64,000 nt of DNA from Affinibrenneria salicis (GTDB lineage Bacteria > Pseudomonadota > Gammaproteobacteria > Enterobacterales > Enterobacteriaceae). The stretch covers positions 310,001 through 374,000 of the forward strand of contig NZ_VYKJ01000004.1 of NCBI RefSeq assembly GCF_008710095.1. Reading direction: 5' to 3'. Below are positions 29,563-39,059 of the stretch, one piece after another. Below the pieces are notes generated by a model that ran no database searches, was not told where the DNA came from, and saw only the letters and a list, made by a program, of their open reading frames with translations. Positions within the stretch are counted from its first letter, which is position 1. Every line of letters starts with the position of its first letter. A program made the position numbers and the translations under genes.

Positions 29563-30228
29563 ATGGATGCGGAGTTACAACAAATTAGCCGGAACTGGCG
29601 CAGTTTCGCTCTGGCGCTGGAGCGCATCGGGGCGGATGTCCGCCCGTTGATTATCGATGCCCCGGCTGACGATGAGCAAATCCTGCGGCTGGAACGGCAA
29701 TTGGGCGGCCTGTTGCCGGCATCGCTGAAAACGGCGTTGCGCGTATTCTCATCCCGGGTGGACTTTCGCTGGTCTTTGCCGAGCGACCTGACGCTGGAAA
29801 AACCGCTGCATCAGATTTTTAGCGGCGGCGTGCGCTGGTCGCCGGCGTGGCTGCAGCAATGCAATGACGAAAAAAATGTCTGGGTTAGCGAGGTATTCAA
29901 CTGCGCCGATGATCCGTACGATCGAGTGTGGCGCAATAAGCTGGCGTTCCAGGCGGTGGGCAACGGAGACTTCCTGGCCATAGATACGGGCAGTCCGCAT
30001 AGCGAAGCCGTGGTGTATTTGAGCCACGACGACGGAGACGGACATGGCAGGGTCTTGGCGCCGGACTTTATCACCTATCTGTTGTTATCGAGCCGTTTAG
30101 GCGCCGTGGGCGCGGAGGACTGGCAGTGGCTGCCGTTCATCAGCCCGCAGAGCGGGGGGCTGGACCCCGACGGCGCGAGTGGACGCGCGTTTCGCGCGGC
30201 GCTGCAGGTTGTGCTGCCGGCGCCCTGA
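29563..30228 (+). CDS. SMI1/KNR4-like protein
   Basis: 221 residues, cytoplasmic, no signal or membrane segment. The start LLPASLKTALRVFSS follows an ADDEQILRLERQLGG helix, which is the typical SMI1/KNR4 N-terminus (an Ile/Leu-rich helix, then LP-x-x-L/Y). The domain body includes GNGDFLAIDT and VVYLSHDDGDGHG, also characteristic. Bacterial members often neutralise secreted nuclease or other polymorphic toxins. No toxin gene lies next to it, so an orphan immunity role is only suggested. A DUF1963-like gene follows 71 bp later. Confidence 0.65.
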   Translation: MDAELQQISRNWRSFALALERIGADVRPLIIDAPADDEQILRLERQLGGLLPASLKTALRVFSSRVDFRWSLPSDLTLEKPLHQIFSGGVRWSPAWLQQCNDEKNVWVSEVFNCADDPYDRVWRNKLAFQAVGNGDFLAIDTGSPHSEAVVYLSHDDGDGHGRVLAPDFITYLLLSSRLGAVGAEDWQWLPFISPQSGGLDPDGASGRAFRAALQVVLPAP

Positions 30229-30299
30229 AACCGCTTATCTTCCGCCGGCGACGTTTTGATGAGCGCTCAGTACGCCGGCTGTGTGAATATTGAGAATGT

Positions 30300-30995
30300 A
30301 TGAATAAACAACAAATCAGACGGCAACTTGCCCGGCCGGTCCTGACGCTGTCGGCAGGGGGATTCCGGCCGACGCAGGCGGATAATGAAAGCTGGCTGGG
30401 GAAGGTTTTTCTGTTCCGGCCGGAGGAGACGGTACCGGTTAACGATGCGGGCGAGGCGCTGCTGCCTTTCGCTCAATTTTGTTTATCCGCGTTGCCGTTG
30501 AGCAGTCCCGCTCTTGAAAACGTGCATGTATTAACGTTGTTTATCGCCAGAACGCTGCCTGATGCCTTTGAACCGATGGGCAACAGCTGGCTGATCAGGG
30601 AATATGGCGCCGCCGACCGGCTCGTTCGCAAGGATTTGGCCGTCGCGGATAATTATTTGCGGCCCTTTCCGCTGCGGGTTGCCGCGGTCGGCGAGGATTT
30701 TCCTCAGTGGGATACCGACTTTATTCCCGGGGAGCTGGTGGCGGAGATTGGCCGGATGAGACGCGGCGGCGAAATTGAAAGCTACTATGACCTGATATCC
30801 CATGCCTGCGGCCATAAAATTGGCGGCTACCCGACATTCTGCCAATCCGGTATCGATGCCGGCGAGGATGTCGAATTCGTTTTTCAGATAGCCTCCGACG
30901 ACAAGATCAATTTAAACGTTATTGATGGCGGCAACCTGTCGTTCTGGAAGCACAGAAAAACAGGCGAGTGGTCTATCTACTACGATTTTTACTGA
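30300..30995 (+). CDS. DUF1963 (YwqG-like) protein
   Basis: 231 residues. The C-terminal part has the YwqG hallmarks HKIGGYPTFCQ, FQIASDDKINLNVIDGG and a final ITYYDFY-like strand; LPFAQFCLSALPL corresponds to the family's LLPLLQINL segment. Cytoplasmic. Function in the family is not established, though members occur beside polymorphic toxin loci. Same direction as the SMI1/KNR4-like gene and probably co-transcribed with it. Confidence 0.7.
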   Translation: MNKQQIRRQLARPVLTLSAGGFRPTQADNESWLGKVFLFRPEETVPVNDAGEALLPFAQFCLSALPLSSPALENVHVLTLFIARTLPDAFEPMGNSWLIREYGAADRLVRKDLAVADNYLRPFPLRVAAVGEDFPQWDTDFIPGELVAEIGRMRRGGEIESYYDLISHACGHKIGGYPTFCQSGIDAGEDVEFVFQIASDDKINLNVIDGGNLSFWKHRKTGEWSIYYDFY

Positions 30996-31456
30996 TGGAC
31001 CGGTTGCGAGCGGCGCGGCAGCGGCGTTGTCGTTCGTGCGGTCAAGATTGCTCGTCCTGGCGAGCGCCTTCTCATTGAGGGGACGCGGTGTTGAGCCGGC
31101 AAGGAAAATTTATGACGCCAGCGTTTCAGCAAACGCTCACGTTAAAACGGGAGCCGTACCGGGCGAAATGTGAACAATATCGGCCGGCAAAGCTGGCGAG
31201 TGGCGCAGTCTTACGGAGCAGCGTGTATCGGCGTCTGCGATATTCCGCCGGATGAGATGGATGGCGGCATTGATAATATGCCGTGCGCAGGATGTTATAT
31301 CGACGGGGCGCAGTGTGATGGCCGGGATTTGCTGCGGGTCTATGCGTTTGGCGGCCCGGAGTCTGGCGGGCAGAGCACGTTCGCACAGCGGCATCTGCAT
31401 GGCGATATTGATTTCGCCGGGCTATACGGCGCGGTGCGGAAAAAAGGCGGGACGGA
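30996..31456. other. Intergenic region, possible gene remnant
   Basis: About 460 bp. A plus-strand frame from 31170 reads GGPESGGQSTFAQRHLHGDIDF and looks partly protein-like, but it lacks a ribosome site and overlaps the start of the next gene in another frame; a decayed gene is possible. Confidence 0.35.
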
Positions 31457-31735
31457 ATGGCGCAGAAATATCGGGACAGTATTGAAACAATGTGCAGAGC
31501 GCAAGATATCGTTATTCCCGACGGTTTTTACCGGCATGCGGCGAGCCGCTATGCGGTTATTGATTATTCAGCGGAGCAGCCGCGCCTGGTGGCGAAAACC
31601 TGGTTTAATCAGCGCGACCTTATCTACTATCTCACTCGCCTGGCGGACGGACGAAAGCTGCGGGTGCTGGATTTCAAAGACCGAAGAGAGCTTTGTTTGC
31701 AGGGCGCGCGGCTGGAAACCGGCGCCGCATTCTGA
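31457..31735 (+). CDS. Small hypothetical protein
   Basis: 92 residues, preceded by AGGCGGGACGGA. It has a mixed helix-strand pattern with SRYAVIDYSAEQPRLVAKTWFN and LADGRKLRVLDFKDR, the latter resembling a short beta-hairpin domain, and no signal peptide. No family recognised. It could be a third small immunity-type gene of the 29.5-31.7 kb block or the last piece of a decayed gene. Confidence 0.5.
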   Translation: MAQKYRDSIETMCRAQDIVIPDGFYRHAASRYAVIDYSAEQPRLVAKTWFNQRDLIYYLTRLADGRKLRVLDFKDRRELCLQGARLETGAAF

Positions 31736-31810
31736 ACGCGGCGCCGCCGGTGAAAACGGGCGGACGAACGCCGGGCGCGTCCGCCGACGGCGCAGGCATT
31801 CAATTCGCTT

Positions 31811-32749
31811 TCAGCCGCCGGGCTGACGGGTGCCGATCAATGCCGGCATAACCTGGCGCATCATGTCGAGAAACAGGCGCAGTTTGGCGGGATAGTAGCG
31901 GGCATAAGGGTATACCAGATACACCGGCAGCGGCGCCGCCTGCCAGTGCGGCATCAGGCGGAGCAAACGCCCGACGGCGATGTCCTGCCGCGCCATCCAG
32001 GCCGAGAGCACGCCGACGCCCATACCGGCCAGCGCGCTATTGCGCAGCGCGTACAGGCTGTCGGTCATAAAGCGCGGCTGGATATCGATGCGGCAGCGTT
32101 CATCGCGGCTCTCGTGCTGCAAGACCACCTCGTTGCGATAAAACGTACTGAGCGCCAGCCACGGCAGGGCGCCGAGCTGCTGCGGCCGTGAGACGCTATC
32201 CCGCCCGTCGAATAATGCCGGCGCGGCGATGACGATGCGCGGCACCTCGGCCACCAGCACCGCCACGACGTCGGGTGCGCTTACCGCGCCCACATGTACC
32301 GCGCAGTCGATGCTTTCCGCCATAAAATCCGGGTGGCGATCGCTGAGCATCCACTCCACGCTTATCTGCGGATAGCGCAGCAAATAGTCGCGCAGCGGTT
32401 TAATCATCTGATCCTGACCGAAGGCGTGCGGAACCAGCACCCGCAGCGTGCCTGTCGGCTCACGGGCGCTGCCGCGCAAATCATCCTCAATCGCCAGCCA
32501 GCTGTCCAGCAGCTGTCTGGCGTGGGCGTAGCAGCGTTCGCCGTCCGCGGTGAGTTTCATGACATGAGTGGTGCGCATGACCAGTTTCAGACCGAGCAGA
32601 CGCTCCAGCGACTGCAGGCGGCGACTGACGGTCGGCTGCGTGGTATTCAGTCGCGCGGCGGCGGCTGACAGGCTGCCGGCCTCGACGATGCGGATAAACG
32701 TGTGCATCAGGTCTATACGATCGGGGCCGTAAGATATCTCTTTTTTCAT
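31811..32749 (-). CDS. LysR-family transcriptional regulator
   Basis: 312 residues. The N-terminal helix-turn-helix includes IVEAGSLSAAAARLNTTQPTVSRRLQSLERLLG (about 20-52), followed by a type 2 periplasmic-binding-like effector domain. The pattern VPHAFGQDQMIKPLRDYLLRYPQISVEW and HVGAV fits the CrgA-like group. It is divergent from an MFS gene 100 bp away, the standard arrangement for a LysR regulator and its target. No clear ribosome site before the ATG. Confidence 0.9.
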   Translation of the reverse strand: MKKEISYGPDRIDLMHTFIRIVEAGSLSAAAARLNTTQPTVSRRLQSLERLLGLKLVMRTTHVMKLTADGERCYAHARQLLDSWLAIEDDLRGSAREPTGTLRVLVPHAFGQDQMIKPLRDYLLRYPQISVEWMLSDRHPDFMAESIDCAVHVGAVSAPDVVAVLVAEVPRIVIAAPALFDGRDSVSRPQQLGALPWLALSTFYRNEVVLQHESRDERCRIDIQPRFMTDSLYALRNSALAGMGVGVLSAWMARQDIAVGRLLRLMPHWQAAPLPVYLVYPYARYYPAKLRLFLDMMRQVMPALIGTRQPGG

Positions 32750-32852
32750 GCGCTAAGCGTATAACAGTTTTACCTCCCCGGCCACTACCCCGGCGCAGGC
32801 AGAGGGATGAAACTGGCGCCAACGTACAGCCACCAGCCACCGGGAAATGATT

Positions 32853-34079
32853 ATGTCAGCCATACCTACTGCACCTTATTCCACACAAACGCCGCCGCTC
32901 AGCCAGCGCATGGTCTTTCTGCTGGCCGCCGGAGCCGGCCTGAGCGTGGCCGCTATCTATTACAGTCAGCCGATGCTGGGTATTCTGGGGCGCGATCTGC
33001 ACGCCGGCGCCGGGACGATAGGGTTAGTGCCGACGCTGAATCAACTGGGCTACGCGCTGGGCATTTTGCTGCTGGCCCCGCTCGGCGATCGCCACGATCG
33101 GCGGGTGATCATCGGCGTTAAGGGGCTGTTGCTGGCGCTCGCGCTGCTGATCAGCGGTTTTGCCGGCGGCATCACCCTGCTACTGGCGGCCAGCCTGGCC
33201 GTCGGCGTCACCGCGACCATGGCGCAGGATATCGTGCCGACGTCGGCCGCCCTGTCTGCGCCTGAACGGCGCGGCAAAACGGTGGGCACGGTGATGACCG
33301 GCCTGCTGTTGGGCATCCTGCTGTCGCGGGTGTTGAGCGGGCTGGTGGCCGAGTATCTGGGCTGGCGCGTGATGTTTATCGGCGCGGCGCTGATAGTGCT
33401 CCTGATTACGCTACCGCTCTGGCGCAGCCTGCCGTCAATTCCGGCCAGTACGCGTCTGAGCTATCCGGCGCTGTTAAGCTCGATGCGTCATCTGTGGCGC
33501 CGGCATGCGCCGCTGCGGCGGGCCGCTCTGGCCCAGGGGCTGTTATCGCTGGGCTTCAGCGCTTTTTGGTCCACGCTGGCGATTATGCTGCACGACAGTT
33601 ATCGCATGGGCAGCGCTCTGGCGGGCGCCTTTGGACTGGCCGGCGCGGCGGGCGCGCTGGCGGCGCCGCTGGCCGGTATGCTGGCGGACCGGCGCGGCGC
33701 GGAAGGGGTTACCCGGCTGGGGGCGGGGCTGGCGACGCTGTCATTCGCGCTGATGTTTGCCCTGCCGTTGTTGCCGGAGCCGTGGCAAATAGCGCTGATT
33801 GTGCTGTGCGCCGTTGGCTTTGATTTCGGCGTGCAGGCCTCGCTGGTGGCGCACCAGACCATTATTTTCGGCCTGGAGCCGGAGGCGCGCAGCCGTTTGA
33901 ACGCGCTGCTGTTCACCGGCATGTTCATCGGCATGGCGGCGGGATCGGCGCTGGGCAGCGCGCTGCTGGCTTCGTCAGGCTGGCGCGGGGTGGCGCTGTT
34001 GACCACGCTGGCCGGCGCCGCCAGCCTGACCGTGCGCTGGTTTAGCGGGCATCTGCATCCGCGCGCCGGCGGAGAGTAA
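32853..34079 (+). CDS. MFS transporter (DHA1-like)
   Basis: 408 residues from the ATG at 32853; CCGGGAA gives proper spacing there but not at the ATG two codons earlier. Twelve helices predicted. The segments AAIYYSQPMLGILGRDL, LGDRHDRRVIIG between helices 2 and 3 and SAPERRGKTVGTVMTGLLLGILLSR match the DHA1 drug/metabolite exporters close to E. coli YbjJ-type and arabinose-efflux-like proteins. Substrate unknown; probably controlled by the divergent LysR regulator. Confidence 0.88.
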   Translation: MSAIPTAPYSTQTPPLSQRMVFLLAAGAGLSVAAIYYSQPMLGILGRDLHAGAGTIGLVPTLNQLGYALGILLLAPLGDRHDRRVIIGVKGLLLALALLISGFAGGITLLLAASLAVGVTATMAQDIVPTSAALSAPERRGKTVGTVMTGLLLGILLSRVLSGLVAEYLGWRVMFIGAALIVLLITLPLWRSLPSIPASTRLSYPALLSSMRHLWRRHAPLRRAALAQGLLSLGFSAFWSTLAIMLHDSYRMGSALAGAFGLAGAAGALAAPLAGMLADRRGAEGVTRLGAGLATLSFALMFALPLLPEPWQIALIVLCAVGFDFGVQASLVAHQTIIFGLEPEARSRLNALLFTGMFIGMAAGSALGSALLASSGWRGVALLTTLAGAASLTVRWFSGHLHPRAGGE

Positions 34080-34343
34080 GTATGCGCCGCGTTCACCGTC
34101 GTCGTCGGCATGATGCCGGCTATCGCGATTCTTTGTCGTTGTTTTGCTGGTCTCGCCTGCGCGCGGTCAGGCGCGGTTACCGCGCTTAACGCCGATGGCG
34201 GCCTGCGGATGCGGGGCGCGGCATCGGATCCGCATGCCGTGGCGTTCGCCCTCCCGGCATCCGGCCGGGATAATGAACAGGTTAAATTCTGGCCTACCCG
34301 GCGTTCAGGCGCGCGTTATCAAGAATTAATCCGGGGTGATGCT

Positions 34344-34571
34344 ATGAAGAAAAAAATACGCCGGCTGCTGGTGGGGGTGGTGCTCTCCGTTTTGCTGGCT
34401 CTGTTGGCTATATATACTGATTTTTACTTTTCTCATAAAAATGTGTCGATTGCGGTGATTGTCATCGGTTCAATGTGTCTGGTGGACGCGCTATTTTGGC
34501 GGCGGGGAAGCGGCTGGAAAAAAAGTCGGTCGTTCTGGCGAGCGATCTCGCCAGCCGGGCTAATCAGGTAA
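34344..34571 (+). CDS. Small inner-membrane protein
   Basis: 75 residues from the ATG at 34344, with GGGGTGA upstream. Two hydrophobic helices (RLLVGVVLSVLLALLAIYTDF and VSIAVIVIGSMCLVDALF) flanked by lysines and arginines, giving a hairpin with a Lys-rich tail in the cytoplasm. The upstream in-frame extension does not look like protein. No family recognised. Confidence 0.55.
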   Translation: MKKKIRRLLVGVVLSVLLALLAIYTDFYFSHKNVSIAVIVIGSMCLVDALFWRRGSGWKKSRSFWRAISPAGLIR

Positions 34572-34589
34572 TAAATCGCGAAAACAAAA

Positions 34590-34690
34590 AGAGATACCCG
34601 TCATACTTCAGACCGCAGATGCATTGGCATGCTTACCCGGGCCATCCATGCGGCGCCCCTATAACGGCCGCAAGCCTCTTGTCTACCCTG
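34590..34690. repeat. Degenerate enteric palindromic repeat
   Basis: Begins with ATACCCGTCATACTTCAGAC and CGCAGATGCATTGGC, the left arm of the palindrome family seen at 7.8 and 60.7 kb; the right arm is decayed. Confidence 0.45.
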
Positions 34691-34769
34691 TCTGGCCATA
34701 ATGACCGGCAATCTCTTTAGCGGCGCCGACTGTACCACAACCCGACCTATAGGGATTACGCCGGCAAAA

Positions 34770-34789
34770 CCCGGCGCAGCAGCGCCGGG
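34770..34789 (-). terminator. Intrinsic terminator of the zinc dehydrogenase gene
   Basis: Stem CCCGGCGC/GCGCCGGG with a 4-base loop, followed on the minus strand by TTTT, just after the stop of the gene at 34798. Confidence 0.75.
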
Positions 34790-34797
34790 CGCCGGTT

Positions 34798-35841
34798 TTA
34801 ATCGGATGCTATCTGCAACTGCATTTTCAGGTGGCGCGGCGCGCTAATCAGTTGATCAAAGACCTGCTGAACCTCGTCCAGCGGGTGGATGCCGGCGCAA
34901 AACGGCGTAGTGTCGAAACGCTGGTGGCTGAGCAGCTGTAGCGCCTGATACATGTCTTCGCCCATTCCGGCCACGCTACCCTGAATCATTTGCTCTTTCA
35001 GGATAATATCGTAGGGTTTCAGCGGGATTTCGGTAGACGCTTCCGTCAGGCCGAAAGCCAGCAGGCGTCCTCCGGGGCGCATAAAGGTCAACGCCTGTTG
35101 GTAGAGCGCCGGGTGGCCGACACTTTCGATGACGACATCGGCGCCCCGGCCTTCCGTCAGGTCTTTAATCCGCTCCAGCGCGCCTTCCGGTTCGCTGATC
35201 ACCACATCGGCGCCACAGCGCAACGCCAGTTCCGCCCGCTGAGGGTTCAGTTCCAGCGCGATAATCGGCGCGGCGCCCAGCAAACGCGCCATCTGGATAT
35301 GCATGTTGCCGATAGCGCCGGCGCCGATGATGACCACGGATTCCGCCAGCGACAGACCAATTTTTTTATGGGCCCGCACCACGCAGGAGAAGGGCTCGGT
35401 CAGACAGGCTTCGCTGAAGGACAGATTATCGTTCAGCGGGATGACCAGTCGGGCAGGGACGGCGACATATTCGGCAAAGGCGCCGTCCATATGAATGCCG
35501 ATTTGTTTAACCTGTTTGCAATTGAGAATTTCATTGTGGCGGCAGTAGAAGCAATGACCGCAGCCGATGTTGATGTCCGCGATGACGCGCTGGCCCAGAT
35601 TGAAGCCCGATACGCGCGCGCCGGTCGCTACGATTTCGCCGGCGAATTCGTGGCCGGGGATCAGCGGCAGCTTATCCGCCGAATAATGTCCATTAAAAAT
35701 ATGCACGTCGGTGCCACATACCGAGCAGTGAGAAACGCGGATTAACACGTCGTCATCACCGCAGACAGGTACGGCGACCTGCTGAAGTTCGAAGTGGCGC
35801 GGCGCGGTTAACACGGCGGCTTTCATTGTGGCTGGAATCAT
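34798..35841 (-). CDS. Zinc-dependent polyol/threonine-type dehydrogenase
   Basis: 347 residues; AAGGACTAACGT precedes the ATG. Catalytic zinc site CSVCGTDVHIF and PGHEFAGE, structural zinc cysteines in CGHCFYCRHNEILNC, NAD fold IIGAGAIGNMHIQMARLLGA followed by ALELN, which suggests NAD preference. This is the Tdh/sorbitol dehydrogenase/GatD branch of medium-chain dehydrogenases. Substrate is probably a sugar alcohol or sugar acid, but the gene stands alone, so nothing narrows it. A terminator follows. Confidence 0.9.
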   Translation of the reverse strand: MIPATMKAAVLTAPRHFELQQVAVPVCGDDDVLIRVSHCSVCGTDVHIFNGHYSADKLPLIPGHEFAGEIVATGARVSGFNLGQRVIADINIGCGHCFYCRHNEILNCKQVKQIGIHMDGAFAEYVAVPARLVIPLNDNLSFSEACLTEPFSCVVRAHKKIGLSLAESVVIIGAGAIGNMHIQMARLLGAAPIIALELNPQRAELALRCGADVVISEPEGALERIKDLTEGRGADVVIESVGHPALYQQALTFMRPGGRLLAFGLTEASTEIPLKPYDIILKEQMIQGSVAGMGEDMYQALQLLSHQRFDTTPFCAGIHPLDEVQQVFDQLISAPRHLKMQLQIASD

Positions 35842-36604
35842 ACGTTAGTCCTTATTTATTGATTTAAAATTATTTTTTAGTGTCCGGTGGCGAAGGCGAA
35901 GCGCGCGATAATTAACGGTTCAGGGGCCGGTTTGTCGGTCCTGCGCGTCGTCGTTCTGATGGGTTATGCTGGCGAGCAAAGGGACGAATGAAACGACGCT
36001 GACCATATCCATTGGCTATGTTTTCGCCTGTCGGCGTACTGACGCCAGGCGTCGTCCTGCCTGGCGCCGGGATGCATCGCTGATCGCGCGCCGCGGCAGG
36101 ATTTTTTACTGCGACTCCGCCATTGTTCCCGGTCAGACGAAATTCCTGCGGTTTAAAATTCATTGGATAATATCAAGACTGTTCCGGATAGCGGAATAGG
36201 TTGTATTGCGCGTTTCCCGGCGGTCAGGAATATACTGTTTACGTCAGCATCTCTCTGGTTTGATTTATCGCATCGGTATTAAGGCTATATCACTCTTCGC
36301 AGCGGGCGTTCGCCTGGTAATTCTACGCGGCAATAAATCAAGATGTTTCTTATTGCCGGCGGTGAGTCCGATAACTCAGGCGATATTCGTTGCGTTCTCG
36401 TCTTCCTGAACACCAAATTACTTAGCCAGGTAAGAGGATCGTATTAATAAGAGATATCCTATTGCTCGCCGCAAACCAGACGTTGGCTGGGCAAATTCGT
36501 TGCTGGCGAATGACGCTCCTTGCCGCGTTACGGCGCGCATAAACAACCTCTGCGCGTAAATGGCCCGCACTGCCCGTCGCTAAAGACGATAATGTTTTCC
36601 CTGC

Positions 36605-36890
36605 AGTCCGAATTATTTCGCGTATACCCTTCATCCTTCAGGTTGCAGGCGCGTTGGCCTGGGCTATTCGCCCGACTCATGGGGTTCGCCCTTACAGGGC
36701 CGCCGCCAGCGGCGTTCAAATCTGCGCCCGGCGGATCGCTCGCTCGCACCAGCCGCTTATTGCGTCAGTTAGCGGGGATTAATACGAGACATGCTGTCTC
36801 GCGGCGAAAGTCAGCCGTTGGCTGGACAAATTTGTTGCCGACGGATTTGTCGTCGTGCCGCAACCCGAATTATTTTGGGTATATATTCAG
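36605..36890. repeat. Cluster of enteric palindromic repeats
   Basis: Starts TTATTTCGCGTATACCCTTC and continues TTCAGGTTGCAGGCGCGTTGGC, then the B-type core GGGCCGCCGCCAGCGGCGTT and CAAATCTGCGCCCGGCGGAT, and ends with GCAACCCGAATTATTTTGGG near 36860. At least two units are joined here. Confidence 0.6.
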
Positions 36891-37369
36891 GTTATATCTG
36901 TAAATATCTCCAGCATAAAACTATGCCGGTCTATTTTACGCAGGATAATCGCTACGTCAAATTTATCGTCCGACATCGGCATTCGCGCCTTATTTATCCT
37001 GAGCTGTCCGCCAAATAAACGGCGTGGATAACGGGCGACACGGTCGCGGATTATTGGGGCCTGCCCGGCCGGATTATTCACGGAGATCCTCGGTCGGCCG
37101 CATCCCCGGATGTCATTTTCAGACGGCAGAATTATTTACTGAGCGCGAGTATTAATCGCGGCGTTGATTCATTGACGAATGAAAATAAATTCGTCCCGCC
37201 AGGTTAACGTTAATGGCGACGTCCGTGCGGGGAATGGGGCGCGCCATGCGGCGGATAATAGCCGGAGAATTGATCGATGCCCGCCATACAACAGGCAGCA
37301 GATGTGCCGGCCGCGCTGACATCCGGCCATCGCTTTCATGCTGATAATCCGCGGCTATAATAAATAGCA

Positions 37370-37460
37370 GGCTATATTGATCATGCTTCTGGTTGCAGGC
37401 GCATTGTTCAAAATGACAATGTGTGTCCCGCAGCCAGAATTATTTAGCGTCTATATCCTG
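37370..37460. repeat. Short enteric palindromic repeat
   Basis: TGCTTCTGGTTGCAGGCGCAT on the left and CCGCAGCCAGAATTATTTAG on the right with a deleted centre. Confidence 0.5.
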
Positions 37461-37599
37461 ATTTATAGGGGCGGTGGGCCGCGGCAAGCGAGGGTCAACG
37501 TCGTCGGCAACGAATTTGACCAGCCAGGCGCCGACCCTGGTTGAGAGACAGTATGTTTCTCATTAATCCCGATGAACTTACACAGGCAGGTGATTAGGA

Positions 37600-37700
37600 G
37601 TACCCATCCGCCGAGCGGATGTGAGCGCCGCTGGCGGCGGCTCCGCAGGGGCGGGCCGAATAGTTGAGCGCAGCCAACGCACCGGCAAGCACAGGTCTGG
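37600..37700. repeat. Enteric palindromic repeat, inverted B-type copy
   Basis: Reads GCGCCGCTGGCGGCGGCTCC, then GGGCGGGCCGAATAG and GCAGCCAACGCACCGGCAAG, the reverse complement of the 36.6-kb unit. Confidence 0.55.
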
Positions 37701-37841
37701 CGAATACAGTCGCATGGGCATTAGCGGGGGAGTGGAGAAGATGACGATGAAAAATTCGCGCGCCGCATCGCCGATGGCGCGGCGCACTTTGGCGTGGACG
37801 GTCGGCGCAGTCCCGCCGTGCCGGCGCGCAGGAAACTGACG

Positions 37842-38786
37842 ATGGTCTCTTTATCTCGCCGTCAATTGCTGCGCCTGGGCTGCGGGCTGGCCGCCGGCGT
37901 CGGCCTGGGGGGCGCCAGTCTTGCCGGCTGGAGCGCCGTGCCCGCGGCCGGCAGACTATCATCTGCGGCGATGCCGACCCGCCGCATTCCGTCGTCGGGC
38001 GAAGCTCTGCCGGTCATCGGACTCGGCACCTGGCGCGGTTTTGATTTTGCGCCCGGCAGCGCCAGCTATGCTCGTTTGCCCGGCGTGCTGGATGCGCTGT
38101 TCGCCGCCGGCGGCAGCGTTATCGATAGTTCCCCGATGTACGGCCTGGCCGAGCGCACGGTCGGCGAGTTGCTGAGCGCGCGTCGACCGCGGCCTGAGGC
38201 GTTTCTCGCCACCAAAGTGTGGACCGCCGGCCGCGAAGCCGGCATCAGGCAGATGGATGAATCGTTTCGCTTGCTGCAGACCGATCGAATCGATCTGATG
38301 CAGATTCATAATTTGCTCGACTGGCAGACGCACCTGAGCACGTTGCGCCAGATGAAGGCGGCGGGACGCATCCGGTACATTGGCGTCACCCATTATTCCC
38401 CCGCGGCTTATGACGAGATGGAGAGCGTGCTCAGACGCACGCCGCTGGATTTTCTGCAGATCAACTATGCGCTGGATGACCGGGAAGCCGAAAAGCGGCT
38501 ATTACCGCTGGCGCGTGAGCGCGGCGTGGCGGTTATCTGCAATACGCCGTTCGGCGGCGGCGGATTGCTGCGGCGTCTCAGTTCGCTGCCGATGCCCGGC
38601 TGGGCTTCGGAGGCGGGCGCCCGCACCTGGGCGCAGCTGGCGTTAAAGTTTTTGCTGGTCAACCCGGCCGTGACCTGCATCATTCCGGGCACCGGCAATC
38701 CGCAATATATGGCGGAAAACGCCGCGGCGGCGAGCGGGCCGCCACTGAGCGCCCGGCAGGTGCGCGAATTGCTCGCCCTGGTCTGA
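37842..38786 (+). CDS. Tat-exported aldo/keto reductase
   Basis: 314 residues from the ATG at 37842, preceded by AGGAAA. The N-terminus VSLSRRQLLRLGCGLAAGVGLGG is a twin-arginine signal (SRRQLL followed by a hydrophobic stretch). The rest is an AKR barrel: GLGTWRGF, VIDSSPMYGLAERTVGELL with the catalytic Asp and Tyr region, LATKVWTAG with the Lys, DRIDLMQIHNLLDWQTHLSTL with the His, and NTPFGGGGLL. Export of an NADPH enzyme is unusual; folded, cofactor-loaded transport by Tat would make sense of it. Relatives with this signal are annotated as periplasmic AKRs of unknown substrate. Confidence 0.87.
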   Translation: MVSLSRRQLLRLGCGLAAGVGLGGASLAGWSAVPAAGRLSSAAMPTRRIPSSGEALPVIGLGTWRGFDFAPGSASYARLPGVLDALFAAGGSVIDSSPMYGLAERTVGELLSARRPRPEAFLATKVWTAGREAGIRQMDESFRLLQTDRIDLMQIHNLLDWQTHLSTLRQMKAAGRIRYIGVTHYSPAAYDEMESVLRRTPLDFLQINYALDDREAEKRLLPLARERGVAVICNTPFGGGGLLRRLSSLPMPGWASEAGARTWAQLALKFLLVNPAVTCIIPGTGNPQYMAENAAAASGPPLSARQVRELLALV

Positions 38787-39059
38787 GCGGGGAGCCGTTT
38801 GCGGCGCCGATGCCGAACCCCGGCCCGGTGCGCGCCGCCTGTGGCCCGTACGCGCCCCGGGCCTCGTTTCCCTGATTATCCTGCGTCCTCCCGGTTCAGA
38901 ATCCGTAAGCCGGCGCACCATATGCGGACTTGCGCGCCGGCGGCGGTGGCTGTAGAACGTTAGCTGGTTTTTCGAACCGTTCGCACGTATCGCTTTTATC
39001 CCAACACCCGCGTTCTCCGGTGATTTTATTCATATTTCACATTAAGGAACTGGCAAGAT

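Larger units (their letters stand above)
35842..37841. other. Two-kilobase gene-free region with repeats
   Basis: I find no frame with a ribosome site and protein-like sequence. Repeat pieces are at 36605-36890, 37370-37460 and 37600-37700. Short AT-rich blocks (36160-36310, 36890-37020, 37130-37200) separate them. This may be the scar of a deleted gene set or a hot spot for repeat insertion. Confidence 0.6.
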
